Shown here: positions 1 through 12,280 of the stretch, piece after piece
How the letters are laid out: each line of letters opens with the position of its first letter
Position numbering within the stretch: the first letter of the stretch is position 1
Origin: Aphis gossypii
Taxonomy: Eukaryota > Arthropoda > Insecta > Hemiptera > Aphididae
Reading direction: 5' to 3'
Assembly (NCBI RefSeq): GCF_020184175.1
Contig: NC_065532.1
Coordinates: 8,680,001-8,744,000 of the forward strand
Length of the DNA: 64,000 nucleotides
The notes under the pieces: generated by a model
Databases searched by the model: none
What the model was told of the DNA's origin: nothing
What the model saw: only the letters and a program-made list of their open reading frames with translations
Program-made: the position numbers and the translations under genes

Positions 1-1069
1 CACAGTTTTTGGAATTTTTAAACTATTAAATGTCACTATTCATTACTTCTTTCATGTGTATCGAATATTTTTAATATATGTGTTTTTCTGTTAAAATATT
101 AGTCAAACAATACTGTAGTTACAAAGTATTATTACGTTTGTTTTTGATTCACCGTGAACATAGTTAATAGATCTAAATTATTTGATTCATATTTTCATAA
201 TTAACTAATTTATTGAAAATTCAAATTTATTACAATTGTCAAACGTAAATGAGCTGTTTCTCCTTAAGATATAATTGATGCATCACGCAGTTCTAACATT
301 CAAAGAATGAGACGTTTTAAAGAACGAGAAAAATTAAATGTGTAAGTGTTTTTTGTTTTTTAATATTAGGTACATATATTTGATTTAATTTAAAATCGTA
401 ATGGTCTTAAGTAGGTAGCAATTAATATTATTACAATAAATTAGGTATATAAATATTAAAACATTAATTTATATATGATTGAATAACAGTAATTTTGTTG
501 TTCTGATTTTTTTTTTTTTTTGTTATACGTAGTTAAGACAATACCGATACTATTAAAGGTGTCCCATTAAATTTGTATGTCCATTTGAGACAGTAAAAAA
601 CACATTGTCTGTATTCTGTATCGTTAATTATAGGTATGAAACTATTGATTATTGATTAGTGAGTATCATTATGGGATAACTGTTATCCGATAACATATTT
701 TTTGGTATTATACAATATGAACTCAGAACTAGCAATATTAAATTTAAAACATTAAACAATTTTAGATATGTTGTTGTAGTTAAAAAATAACCACAATACT
801 AGTATAAATAAATAAATTAATATACATACTTAGTGATTATAGTACCTAATATAGACTGATGGTATGAATCGCTGTTCTTGTATAATGATTAAATATTATT
901 TTAAGTAGCAAACATACACGTTTAGTTCAAAATAAGACTTCTTTGTAAAATGATGTTGCGTGTTGAGCACTATAATGTTGTTCGGTAGGAAATATTAAGG
1001 ACTGGGGAAATAGAATATGGGCGAAAATCAGCTCGTCATATCGATATTACACTCGTGCTGATGTAAAGG
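1..1069. other. AT-rich flank, no clear gene
   Basis: Mostly AT-rich unique-looking sequence with short homopolymers. The only coding-like hint is an ATG at 307 followed by eleven codons (MRRFKEREKLN) and a consensus donor GTAAGT at 342. No partner exon was found, so it is not called as a gene. The last bases, 1070-1078, are the left copy of the target-site duplication of the next element. Confidence 0.5.
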
Positions 1070-1078
1070 TATATCACA

Positions 1079-2461
1079 AGGTCCGTCACGCCAGCACCCC
1101 AAGTTCTAAATTTTTGCACCAAAATTTCACAATATTATGTAACCATTTTGTAACGAAATGTAACCACAAAAACTTTTTTTGTAACTTACAAGGAAATTCA
1201 GAAATCCAAATTTTAATTTCGGGTGCTGGGGTGACGTCACCCCAGCACCCGGCATCTTTTAAAATGATTATTTTTACTTGAAATTTTCACAACATTTTGT
1301 AACCATTTTGTAACGATAGGTAATCCAAAATTTGAGATTCCTGACTTAACTCTGTTCCCGTAAAACCAGATACAAGTTGACCGGGTGCCAGCGAGACGTC
1401 ACCCCAGCACCCGAGTTCCTTTCAAATTGATTATTTTTACTTAAAATTTTCACAACATTTTGTAACCATTTTGTAACGATATGTAATCTAAAATTCGAGA
1501 TTCTTAACTTAAGTCTAATCCCGTGAAACCCGATTTAAATTTGGCGGTCATCATTGTGACGTCACACGTGCACACGGGTACTCTTTAAAATTATTATTTT
1601 TACTTGAAATTTTCACAACATTATTATGTAACCACTTCGTACCAAAGGTGAACAAGTTAATGAAAATAATTAACTCAAGTTAAGTTAAGAGGATACAAGA
1701 TCGACAAGTCTAAAGTTAATACATATTATATGGAAAAAAAAATATTAACTTAACTTAGTTTAAAAAAAGTTAATCTTTTTTTTTTTTAATTAGTATGTAA
1801 ATCATATAAAGAGTGAATGTGTCGTTCTAGTTTCTAATTTATAAATTATAAAAAGCAATTTTATTGTACTTTTTTCACAGTGTACACTGTATAATATACC
1901 TTTTTACTTTTAGGTACTTTACCTAGGTACTATTATTTATTAATTTAAACTATACTCATCTCAAATTAATAATTTAACAATTATATTTTTTTATATCGTA
2001 TAGTTATTAAATGTCATAAGATGTGAACATGAGTATTGAGTACATGACCTTCATATTTAAGTCGGATAACATTAAAACATAACAATTGTCAGTTTGTAAT
2101 TTATAATTATAAATTTTATTAAAAACATTTCTAATTGCAATTCGTATAATATATAATTTACAACTAAATCCTTTATAATTAAATAGGTATAAAACAAAAA
2201 CTCTAAAACGTTTAATTATACATTTTATTTGCATGGTTTATTACATAATATTGAAATATTTATTATATTTTATACTAATGTAGTAATATTTACGTATAAA
2301 AGAAAAATTTAAAAATGTTTTTAACTTGATGGTTTTTTTTTTTAAATCAACTAACTAAGAAAAGCTAAGTTATTTTAGCTTGAAAATTAAAACAACTTAA
2401 TTTTTCTATTACTAAAAAAAATGTTTCATAAAGTAGGTGGCCTGGATGCATTATATTTACC
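1079..2461 (+). repeat. Left inverted arm of foldback element
   Basis: The arm begins AGGTCCGTCACG and carries at least three imperfect tandem subunits of about 160-165 bp. Each contains a TTATTTTTACTTG motif (near 1267, 1432 and 1592) followed by TTTTCACAACATT and one or two TTTTGTAAC words. The inner part is AT-rich. It pairs with 3157-4600. An open frame on its minus strand (2007-2234) is broken in the other arm by a 2-bp indel and is not considered a gene. Confidence 0.85.
1220..1251. repeat. Perfect 32-bp palindrome centred on TGACGTCA
   Basis: A perfect self-complementary sequence with GGGTGCTGGGG on one side, TGACGTCA at the centre and the mirror CCCCAGCACCC on the other. TGACGTCA is the consensus cAMP-response element bound by CREB/ATF bZIP factors (established knowledge). 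Its use here as a promoter or transposase site is inference. Degenerate relatives of GGGTGCTGGGGTGACGTC occur near 1081, 1385 and 1550. Confidence 0.8.
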
Positions 2462-3156
2462 TACTAAACTTGGTAACGCTCTATCCCTGAGAGCAATTTT
2501 TAAAGTGTATTATAATATTATAATATCGTATAGTAATAGTAAATACCCATACAAATTTGTAGTATCAAAAAAATTATATTCATACGAGAATTTTTTAAGG
2601 GGGGGTGCTTGGGTGTGCTTTGCTTTGTTTGCAGACGAGTTATAAAATCAAAGTGTATACGAATACAAAATACGTGCGCATACGTACGCAGGTGGCGACA
2701 TTAAATTATACTAATCTATAGCCTATTGGTGGCGATAAAACCTTTTGGACGACCGTTCGCTGTTCGTCGAAAACATCGCAGGGCACAGTCCGACAGTCGC
2801 AGTGTGAAAAATACTAAATTAGGTATTAGTATTAATATTTAGGTATTAATTAGGTAACTTTGCACATGGATATATTATTAAGTATAGAAATTACACTACA
2901 AGTGAAAGCTGAGAGTATTCGTTTCAACTAAAAATTAAATTTATTAGTATATAAATGGACCAAATTACTTTAATGTATATCGATTTTCTATATAAATTTG
3001 GTTTAGAACATAATGTGGGATATTGCATACAGGGGTTATTCCTTTGTAAAGAATATTGTTGTTAAATGACAAATGAATTAATAAGAATTACCTAATACCT
3101 ACCTAATTTGGTATTTTTCACACTGCTACTGTCAGTCTGTGTCCTGCGATGTTTTC

Positions 3157-4600
3157 GTAAATATAATTCATCCAGGCCACCTACTTTATTAAAAATTTTC
3201 TTTAATAATAGAAAATTTAAAATGTTTCAATTTTCAATTTTAATTCAGGTTTTATAATTTAATAAATGTTTGACAATATGAACTTAACTAGTTTAATTTA
3301 CAGTTGAAATAACTTAGCTTTTCTTAGTTGATTTAAAAAAAAAACCATCAAGTTAAAAACATTTTTAAATTTTTCTTTTATACGTAAATATTACTACATT
3401 AGTATAAAATATAATAAATATTTCAATATTATGTAATAAACCATGCAAATAAAATGTATAATTAAACGTTTTAGAGTTTTTGTTTTATATACCTATTTAA
3501 TTATAAAGGATTTAGTTGTAAATTATATATTATACGAATTGCAATTAGAAATGTTTTTAATAAAATTTATAATTATAAATTACAAACTGACAATTGTTAT
3601 GTTTTAATGTTATCCGACTTAAATATGAAGGTCATGTACTCAATACTCATGTTCACATCTTATGACATTTAATAACTATACGATATAAAAAAATATAATT
3701 GTTAAATTATTAATTTGAGATGAGTATAGTTTAAATTAATAAATAATAGTACCTAGGTAAAGTACCTAAAAGTAAAAAGGTATATTATACAGTGTACACT
3801 GTGAAAAAAGTACAATAAAATTGCTTTTTATAATTTATAAATTAGAAACTAGAACGACACATTCACTCTTTATATGATTTACATACTAATTAAAAAAAAA
3901 AAAGATTAACTTTTTTTAAACTAAGTTAAGTTAATATTTTTTTTTCCATATAATATGTATTAACTTTAGACTTGTCGATCTTGTATCCTCTTAACTTAAC
4001 TTGAGTTAATTATTTTCATTAACTTGTTCACCTTTGGTACGAAGTGGTTACATAATAATGTTGTGAAAATTTCAAGTAAAAATAATAATTTTAAAGAGTA
4101 CCCGTGTGCACGTGTGACGTCACAATGATGACCGCCAAATTTAAATCGGGTTTCACGGGATTAGACTTAAGTTAAGAATCTCGAATTTTAGATTACATAT
4201 CGTTACAAAATGGTTACAAAATGTTGTGAAAATTTTAAGTAAAAATAATCAATTTGAAAGGAACTCGGGTGCTGGGGTGACGTCTCGCTGGCACCCGGTC
4301 AACTTGTATCTGGTTTTACGGGAACAGAGTTAAGTCAGGAATCTCAAATTTTGGATTACCTATCGTTACAAAATGGTTACAAAATGTTGTGAAAATTTCA
4401 AGTAAAAATAATCATTTTAAAAGATGCCGGGTGCTGGGGTGACGTCACCCCAGCACCCGAAATTAAAATTTGGATTTCTGAATTTCCTTGTAAGTTACAA
4501 AAAAAGTTTTTGTGGTTACATTTCGTTACAAAATGGTTACATAATATTGTGAAATTTTGGTGCAAAAATTTAGAACTTGGGGTGCTGGCGTGACGGACCT
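3157..4600 (-). repeat. Right inverted arm of foldback element
   Basis: Reverse complement of the left arm. By eye the outer 150 bp match exactly. A 2-bp TA difference is seen near 3487, matching about 2190 in the left arm. Such close similarity suggests recent insertion or gene conversion between arms. Confidence 0.85.
4428..4459. repeat. Right-arm copy of the TGACGTCA-centred palindrome
   Basis: Same perfect 32-bp palindrome in the opposite arm, at the equivalent distance from the element end. Confidence 0.8.
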
Positions 4601-4609
4601 TATATCACA

Positions 4610-6530
4610 GGCCTCAAAGTCCACAAGGGTTATCGGTTGAATTTTTCTTAGACGCTATCACGAAATAAAAGTTGCATTGACTTTAAAATTCTTCGTTGTC
4701 GATGGGGTTAACACTTGGAACTTCGACGTCTTTTAACTACTCTTGACCATAAACAGTCCTCTAAATATACCGAGCGCAGTTAAATTCATATTATTATTAT
4801 TTTATTGACTTTAGAGTTTAGACATTTCTAGATAAAAAAACAGAAGTATGATCCAATGTTTAATATCAAGTCTTATTATTGTATTGACTATTTTTAGTAA
4901 GACACATTAAGTTATAATTTATATTTTATGTTTTACGGGCTAAGACAGTACACTTTGCGTCTTCCCTTTATCTTGTGGCACCTATGTCTAAATGACCTAC
5001 GCGTCTTGAGTAGTTGTGTTCTTGATGGCTATATCAAGTACCGACTTAATGAAACTAATATTGAATAATAAGTTATTAATAACTATTATTTTTTGTAAGA
5101 ATATTATAATTTGTAGCAGTTGTGACTACCCATTTAGTCATAACCCCATAGTCTAAACAATTAGATAATTCAATTATTCATATCTATACTGTATATTTGG
5201 TAAATGTAGCATTGTAGCCATTATGGTTTGTTGTATTTTCAAGAATGATGATAGCGAATTAAAAATTATCAGAAATTACAATAATAATTTTCGAATCAAT
5301 AAAATAATCGTGTTGGCTTTATATCAATAAGATGAATGTAGTTATTTTTTATTAATTTATTATTTGATTTTTTTTTATTTTACGCTTTCGGCAGTTTAGA
5401 ATTTTTTTTTTTTTTTATTATTTTTTATCCATTACGTTTGAAAGTCTTTCGAAAGTCGTCCGATTTATTAACCGCATAGTAATGTTATTTTGAAGTTGAG
5501 TCACAACACAGTGATGCGGACCGCACGCGATCGATTGACTACCTAGCGACTTAAGCATTGTTTCGACGCATCGGAACGTTTCGTGCACACCTACCTACGC
5601 TTCGTGTTTGTGTACCATAATATCACACAATAGACGAGCGTTGAAATGGTTTCAAAACATTGCTTTTTTTATTATTAAATTATTTCGCTTGCCGACACAC
5701 TACAGCGCTGTTCACTCATGCACGAATTCTGTGGAAAAAAACAAAACAGAAACATTTCTTATGAATAAAAAAAATTTTTTTTTTTTAAAAACCGTATTTT
5801 TTGTTTCGTCTACTATATTATATTGTTGTATTATATTTTGGGTTTTACGGGACGTTGGTAAATGTTAATTTACGTTTAATGATAATAAAAGTAATAATAA
5901 TATATGAGAAAAAGAAAAAAATCCATAAAACCTACAATTTGAGACAATTTGAGATGAGTAAATAAAGAAAATAATATGTATAATAAGTAAAATCACAAAT
6001 TAATTTAAAGTCTCAGGTATGAAATATATACATATAGCTGTTATAGGCGTTATCTATATGTAAACGTTTTCCAGAAAAGAGAATCGAACTTGAAAAGTTT
6101 AAAGCTATAATATAAAGTTACAATAAGGACTGGTGTTTTTTTTATAAATTTTAGTTATTTTGATAATATCCACAAATCATGTATTAATTACTTAATATTG
6201 GTGTTTATTCTTAACATAATTTATTAAGTCGATAACCTACAGAGCCGCATGTATGATTGTAGAACATTAAATTTGACACATTTTAGTCATATAAGAAGAT
6301 TAAAACTAAGTTATTTCTCCGTGGAATCCTAATAAGTACCAAGTCACGGCCTTGCTGATAACATTAGCTGATAAAATATGATAAATGCATTTCGTAAACT
6401 TTTTTATATTATGTGTAATATCTAAAGTTTAGATTCTATTCGAAGTTAAAAATGTCTTCTAGGAATAATTTCGTCAGTGATCGCATTAACTGTTTTTTTT
6501 ACTCTAAACTTATTATTTTTCTACCAAATT
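4610..6530. other. AT-rich spacer with one CpG patch
   Basis: No gene is supported. About 5440-5640 is a CpG-rich patch (CGAAAGTCGTCCG, CGCACGCGATCG). It is followed by an 86-codon open frame (5608-5868) that has a non-ATG start and long T and A runs, so it is judged spurious. The rest is AT-rich with poly-T tracts. Confidence 0.4.
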
Positions 6531-6539
6531 TATCATCTT

Positions 6540-8430
6540 ATTATAGATATATCTTACCGCGCGTGCGTGGTGTAGAAAAAAAACGCAATCGCGTGCGTTA
6601 CGTTGCAACCTTAGTTCTCCTTTGAGGCACGTCGGCACGTTATTATCAAAACGTGATAAACACGTCCAGGATAAAAAAAAGGAACAAAGCGCGAAATGAA
6701 TAGTAAAAAACCACCGAATCTCTGCAGCAGTGTGCAGTTATGTACGTGTACGGTAATCCGACTGTTAGGGGTGGAACACCCCTTTCAGGTCATAGTGCAA
6801 CTATATATAGCGTGCACAATATAACATAATATAATATAATACGTAAACGCAGGTACTGATGATAACAATATATATTATACATACATCGAATAGTAATACA
6901 TGATAATATGATACCCTTACAATCAAACTCGAAGTAGGTGCATGTCGACGATAAAAATCGATGCGATTCTATATACGATTTATATATGTGTATAATAAGC
7001 GAAGAAATTCGATCTTCTATCTGTTTTTGTATATTATAATATGTAATATACGTTAGGTTATCAATAAACTTATTATTATTATTATTACGTTCTTCGGCGC
7101 ACGTTAAAAATGCGCATAAAAGGATTCCGAGTCGACCTGCAGTTTCTCGCATCAACCCTTCGCACCGACCTATACCGACACGTACTCCGCACACCGCACG
7201 ACTATATTATACATTTGTGTATGGCAACGCTTTGTTCCCGGTCGGTTATTATTTTATACATTTTATTTGGGATTTTTTTTTTTTTTTTGGTCGTCGGTCG
7301 GGGGGGGCAAGGACATCACCGCGCGAGCGGTCGGAGACATTATAAGGTTTGTTTGCGGGCACGTTGTGTTTAAGTGTACCTATATATATATAATATACAG
7401 TAATATCGTAATACACTGCAGGCGGAGGCGGCTCGCGCGCGCCGCTCGAGTATAGTGTTACGCCGTCGGCATTCCGGGGTGTCGTGTTTCGTAGCCCGTT
7501 CTCACGGATTTCTTCGTCTACGATAATATATTATATTAATATTATAACCCCTAGCAACACGTGTTCGCCGCCGCCGCATTTCACGTTTTGGGACAGTTAA
7601 TACGCGTGTGTCTTTATTTTCTCGGTCGTCACACACACATACACACACATACACACATGCGACGTTTAAGTCTCTACCGGGCCCGCATCGCGAGCTCTAG
7701 TTCGTGTTTTCTTGTTTTTTTTTTTTTTTTTGCTTCATTTTTGTCATCTTCTCGTTTTTCACGATATTCCGTCTCGGAGGAGTGGAAGGGTGTTACGCCG
7801 CATGCGTGTATATACATGTAATATATTATTATTATTTACTGTTTTACGACGCCCGTGAAACGTATGCGCGGTGACCCACGCTCAGACACACTAATTATAA
7901 CATTATTTGTACGAAAAAAATATCGTATTATAACATAATAATAATAATATCCAAACGCGTAAAACGCCGGTCGAGGTCTGGGCCCCGGTTAATCGCTTCA
8001 GCGTGCGGCCCAGCCCGGCTCTCCCGAAAATCGTGTCTGGTTTTAATTTACTCTGCTCCGCCGTCGCTGCACCGCGCACGCATAATATTCGAGACGCACC
8101 CTGATTTTTTAACCGTAAAATGAATAATTGTCGTCGTCGTCTTCGAGTCCTCGGCCGATCCGCATGTGCGGCGCACACGTTATTATAATATTATATTATG
8201 TACGACGATAATTATTATTATTGCGACCCCGTAAAACCGTCGTGTGCGTCGTTTGTATATAGGAACCGATATAACATATTATATATACTTATATATAGGC
8301 GTGTACCACGTCGACGATATTATTATCGTGTACGACAACAACGATAATTAATATATTATTATAAGTGTTGGCCTAACCGTAACTTCCCTAATCAAACCAT
8401 CCCCCGCGCCCGTTCCGCCGTCGTCGTTGT
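6540..8430. other. CpG-rich island, possible promoter or enhancer region
   Basis: CpG density is far above the neighbouring desert (GCGCGTGCG near 6550, CGGAGGCGGCTCGCGCGC near 7420, several CGTCGTCGTC runs). It also holds CA repeats (7630-7660), poly-T runs and ATT runs. Several 60-130 codon open frames exist on both strands, but they are built from these repeats and have no convincing start or splice signals. I infer an unmethylated regulatory region, with no specific gene assigned. Confidence 0.35.
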
Positions 8431-11400
8431 TATTATTTTTTTGATAGTACCTAGCTGGTATGTGTAATATTTAACACTTTGTGATATAAACACGCTGCGT
8501 TGGGTGAAAAATACAACCCCTTAAGTTCTCATTGCTTTGCCATAAAGAGTATAGACCGTACGTTTATACCTATGTACAGTATATAAGCGCCAAATGCATA
8601 TCATTAGAATTCAAGAGTAAAATTTTAGGATTGGATGAAAATAAATAAATTCTTAAAATGTAAAGTTATTTAATGTAATACCAACAAATGAATATATACA
8701 TGTAAATATGTAATTATTCTATAAGTATATTAACAATTAATATTTCTATTGTTATATTATATATTTATGTATAAATATTTCCTGCAAATTTCATTATTTT
8801 ATTCCAACATATTAATGATATCCTTTATGTGAAACTATCCTGGTGTATAAGTTCACCCTTTCACTCAGTATAATATGTACACAAAAGGTGTATGTATTTT
8901 CAGCTGTCAATTCGTAAAATAAATGCTAAAGATAATACACAATACATTGATCTATATAGGTACTTAACGATAATACATTAATAAATCAACTTTTCTATTT
9001 AAGCAAGTTGATTTTTTATTCTAACTTTATTAAGACATTCTGTTGGACTTATTTAACCATACTATTACGTATTTTAGCTACTATAAAATTATGAAGGAGA
9101 GTTCTATAAATAAATATGTTTGACATTTCAATATTTTAGTAAGACATCAATTAACTTACTATCGTCCATATTTGTATTAAACACTGAACAATGAGAATCA
9201 TAAAATCGAAGGCACTTTTTTATATTATACCAATAATTTATGATTCAGAAGTATTTTTTAGCTAAATTTTACAAGAAAATCTGAAAATGTATAAGAGTTA
9301 ATATATGTTACTGAAATGTGATTAGTAATTTTGGAACTGTCGTGCCGTTAATATTAACTATGCAGAACGAAAGTATGTATAGTACGGGTACAACGCTATT
9401 GTTTTTGCTGATCTGCAACTTCTGCAGGAACCATCTAGGGACCCATATTCATATCCCCTTTTCCTAAATGATTCAATATTCATAAATTTAAAATGTTGTA
9501 TTCAAAAACGGAACATTAAGTCAATTAAGTTATAGATGAGTATAAAATTATATACCTACTTATCCTAGCAAAAACTAAAAAGTATATGTTGCATGAACTT
9601 TAGAATCAATCAATATTTTTCTTTTTACTTTTGAATAATTAGCTAATTTTGTATTTTAATATCAATAATAAATTTTTGTTTCGTTTATTGCATATTTTTT
9701 TTAAGGAAGGCTTTAAAAATATTTAATGCCTTTTATTTTTGTATTTTATTTCTTTCTTTGTAGTTTATACATAACAATAAAAATCGTAAGATGAGTCTTA
9801 TTTATTCGAGTACTTTTAATATTCAAGCATAGAGATGTAAATTGAATACACTATAAAAAATCTTAAATAATTTAACACAATGAAAAAAAATGCTAATAAA
9901 TGACTAAGGTATCAAAAAATGTAAAAATGAGTAAACTTGAATAATTCGATTATAAATAATTAAAAATTTCAAACCATCTGTTAAGAAAACTACAATTTAC
10001 AATAAGCTAAAAAAATGTAATTTGCTATAAATTTACAGCCCCAATAATACTAATATAATATTACACAAAACGCGACCTGTTATGTACTATTGTGTCGATA
10101 TACAAATCGAGTTTTTTTCTCGTATAATATACTATAAACAACATCAGCCAAAGTCGGCGGCCGTAAATCGTCGAAGGTAAAACGTAATATAATATTATAA
10201 TTTATAACATAATATTATAATATTATTAATACACTCGATGTAAATTCAATAACGACGTTACCAGGTGATTATTATTAATTTCGTTTCGATGTCATGGAAA
10301 TAAACCAAAATTAAGGACATGTCTTAGATCGTAATCGGCGATATACGCGTACCTTTACATAATATAATACGAGCGGCGGTGGCGGTAAAAAATAATATCT
10401 TTTATCATCGTGTTTTTATATGCATCGTAATAATCATATTTATGAACGGTTTTATTATTTATTTTTATTATTATTTTTATGTTTTTTTTTTTTTTTTGTC
10501 AAGATTTTATTGTCGCTTAGTGAGCATTATTATTATTTATTTTTTTTTTAGTATTGTTCGTATAACAATAAACAATATATATTACTATTCAAAAAAATAT
10601 GGGGAAAAGATGATAAGAGTCACAGTCGTTATATTACTATATTGTGATATTTAGTGTAGTAGGTACTATAGTTACCTTTTTAGTATAATATTATTATATT
10701 ACATACTATTTAAATGTCGGAGATTATATGAGTAACAAGAGAACGAAGCTGTATTTTTTTAGTGGTTTTACATAGAAAGCGTAGTACGAGAGTCAAAGTC
10801 AAAATCTCATAATAATAAATATTTTGTATTTATTCGACTGAAATAATAATAAAAACTTACTTTTGTTGGGACCGGTACAACTTAAATAACATAAACGGCA
10901 TTTAATATCTGGACATAATATTATTACAAAATATTGTAGTCGAATAAAAATAGATAAGTAACTCGAGTCATAAAAATGAAATAAAATAATTGAAATACTG
11001 TCGATAAATTAACAATTTTGTATTTTGATTTGATTTTTTAATATACGTCGAGCTTAAACCGTCGTGTATAATAGTAAGTTTTACCGCCAACAGGTGTTAA
11101 AAATTCGACAACAATATGGTAATAATATAACAAGGCGATGCATAATATAACATTTACGCCACCCTCTTTTGTGGGCGCTGCCGAACACGCATTGAATATT
11201 TTACTATCATATTTTATTATCTATGTTGTTACACGTCATATTATAATGTTATAGATCAGGGTTGGGCATTTAAACCATTATGTGCACACATATTATTATG
11301 ATATAGTTAAACCTGGGTATATAATAATAATTATGTCCTGAGGTGTATCGATCAACGCGCCAACTATATTATAAAGCATGTTTGAACTATATTGTCGATG

Positions 11401-12280
11401 AATATTTTTTTTAATTTTTATGTATACGGCGTGTGGTGCTCACGACAAAGTAAACCCGAAAAATAGAAAACATTAATAATAATCGTCCTATCTGCATTTT
11501 AAATCTATATTGATAACGGAAGAATATTTTTGTGTATCGTCATACATTATTATAATGCCTTGTTAATCGAAAACAATTTTTGTTTTTCTATTAAATAAAT
11601 AAAATTGTTATTCTTTATAACATAAAATACAGTACGTAGCATCTGTATGCGATTACATAACTACACGTGTTTATGTATGTAAAACACTATTATAATTAGG
11701 GCTAGGAATTTTTATAGGGGTACACGTAAAATATAGCTAAGTAATATAGAATTTTATTTCATAATACTAGAAGTTTAAAGCAGTAATTTTTTTTTGCATG
11801 CTTCGTATATAAAACTCTTTTCCTTAAAAGTTCATACTTCATATTTTGATATATTTGTATTTTAAATACACCTTTATTTTCAACCATGCTTATTATAAAA
11901 TGTATTAATGAATTGTATGTATTAAAAATAAAGGCTAAAACAAAATATATATATTTCACATATTATTTTATTCTAAAAAAAAATGTAAAACAATACCTAC
12001 GTGATTATAGAAAATAACATTTTATAGTTTTATACTTATTAATATTATACAATAAATATGAATTTTTTAGAAATTGGAAAAAATAGATTAAAAATTATTA
12101 AATTATTTATCTACCGTGGGTTTTCTCAATAAATTTTCTATTGTGAAAAACATAAAATCGGAAACTCCGAATACCTACGATCAGTTGAAGTCAATCATCT
12201 GTTCGTATCGTAACTTGTAAGCGTTTTCGTTTTGTGTCAATATAGTTAGTGTGATATTCTAGACTAGGTAGTAGGTACAG
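8431..12280. other. AT-rich stretch, no supported gene
   Basis: Mostly AT-rich. A GC-raised patch at 9313-9468 is open for about 51 plus-strand codons, with a hydrophobic run (TLLFLLICNF), but has no splice or promoter support. A small CpG patch lies at 10130-10380. A possible minus-strand micro-exon at 10861-10908 with three cysteines is described under findings. ATT and poly-T runs fill 10430-10560. Confidence 0.4.

Larger units (their letters stand above)
1079..4600. mobile_element. Foldback (long-inverted-repeat) DNA transposon, Mutator-like type
   Basis: The 3522-bp element starts AGGTCCGTCACG and ends with its exact inverse, CGTGACGGACCT. It is flanked by the perfect direct repeat TATATCACA at 1070-1078 and 4601-4609, which marks a real insertion. 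The arms (1079-2461 and 3157-4600) are nearly identical inverted copies. A second inner inverted pair (about 2767-2850 and 3075-3156) surrounds a small centre. No transposase frame was found, so it must be moved by enzymes supplied elsewhere. Long terminal inverted repeats with 9-bp duplications are typical of Mutator-like elements; hAT (8 bp) and Tc1/mariner (TA) do not fit. The family assignment is inference; the structure is read directly. Confidence 0.85.

Noticed and set aside
2007..2234. 75-codon minus-strand frame inside the foldback arm
   Set aside because: The same sequence in the other arm is frameshifted by a 2-bp difference, and the translation is AT-driven low complexity.
2421..2645. 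74-codon frame running from the left arm into the left-only segment
   Set aside because: It crosses an arm boundary and has no counterpart in the right arm; no transposase motif.
6060..6110. GAGAATCGAACTT resembling the T-loop of a minus-strand tRNA
   Set aside because: No acceptor, D or anticodon stem can be folded around it.
6790..7194. 134-codon minus-strand frame
   Set aside because: It depends on ATT microsatellite codons and a non-ATG start, and lies in repeat-rich island DNA.
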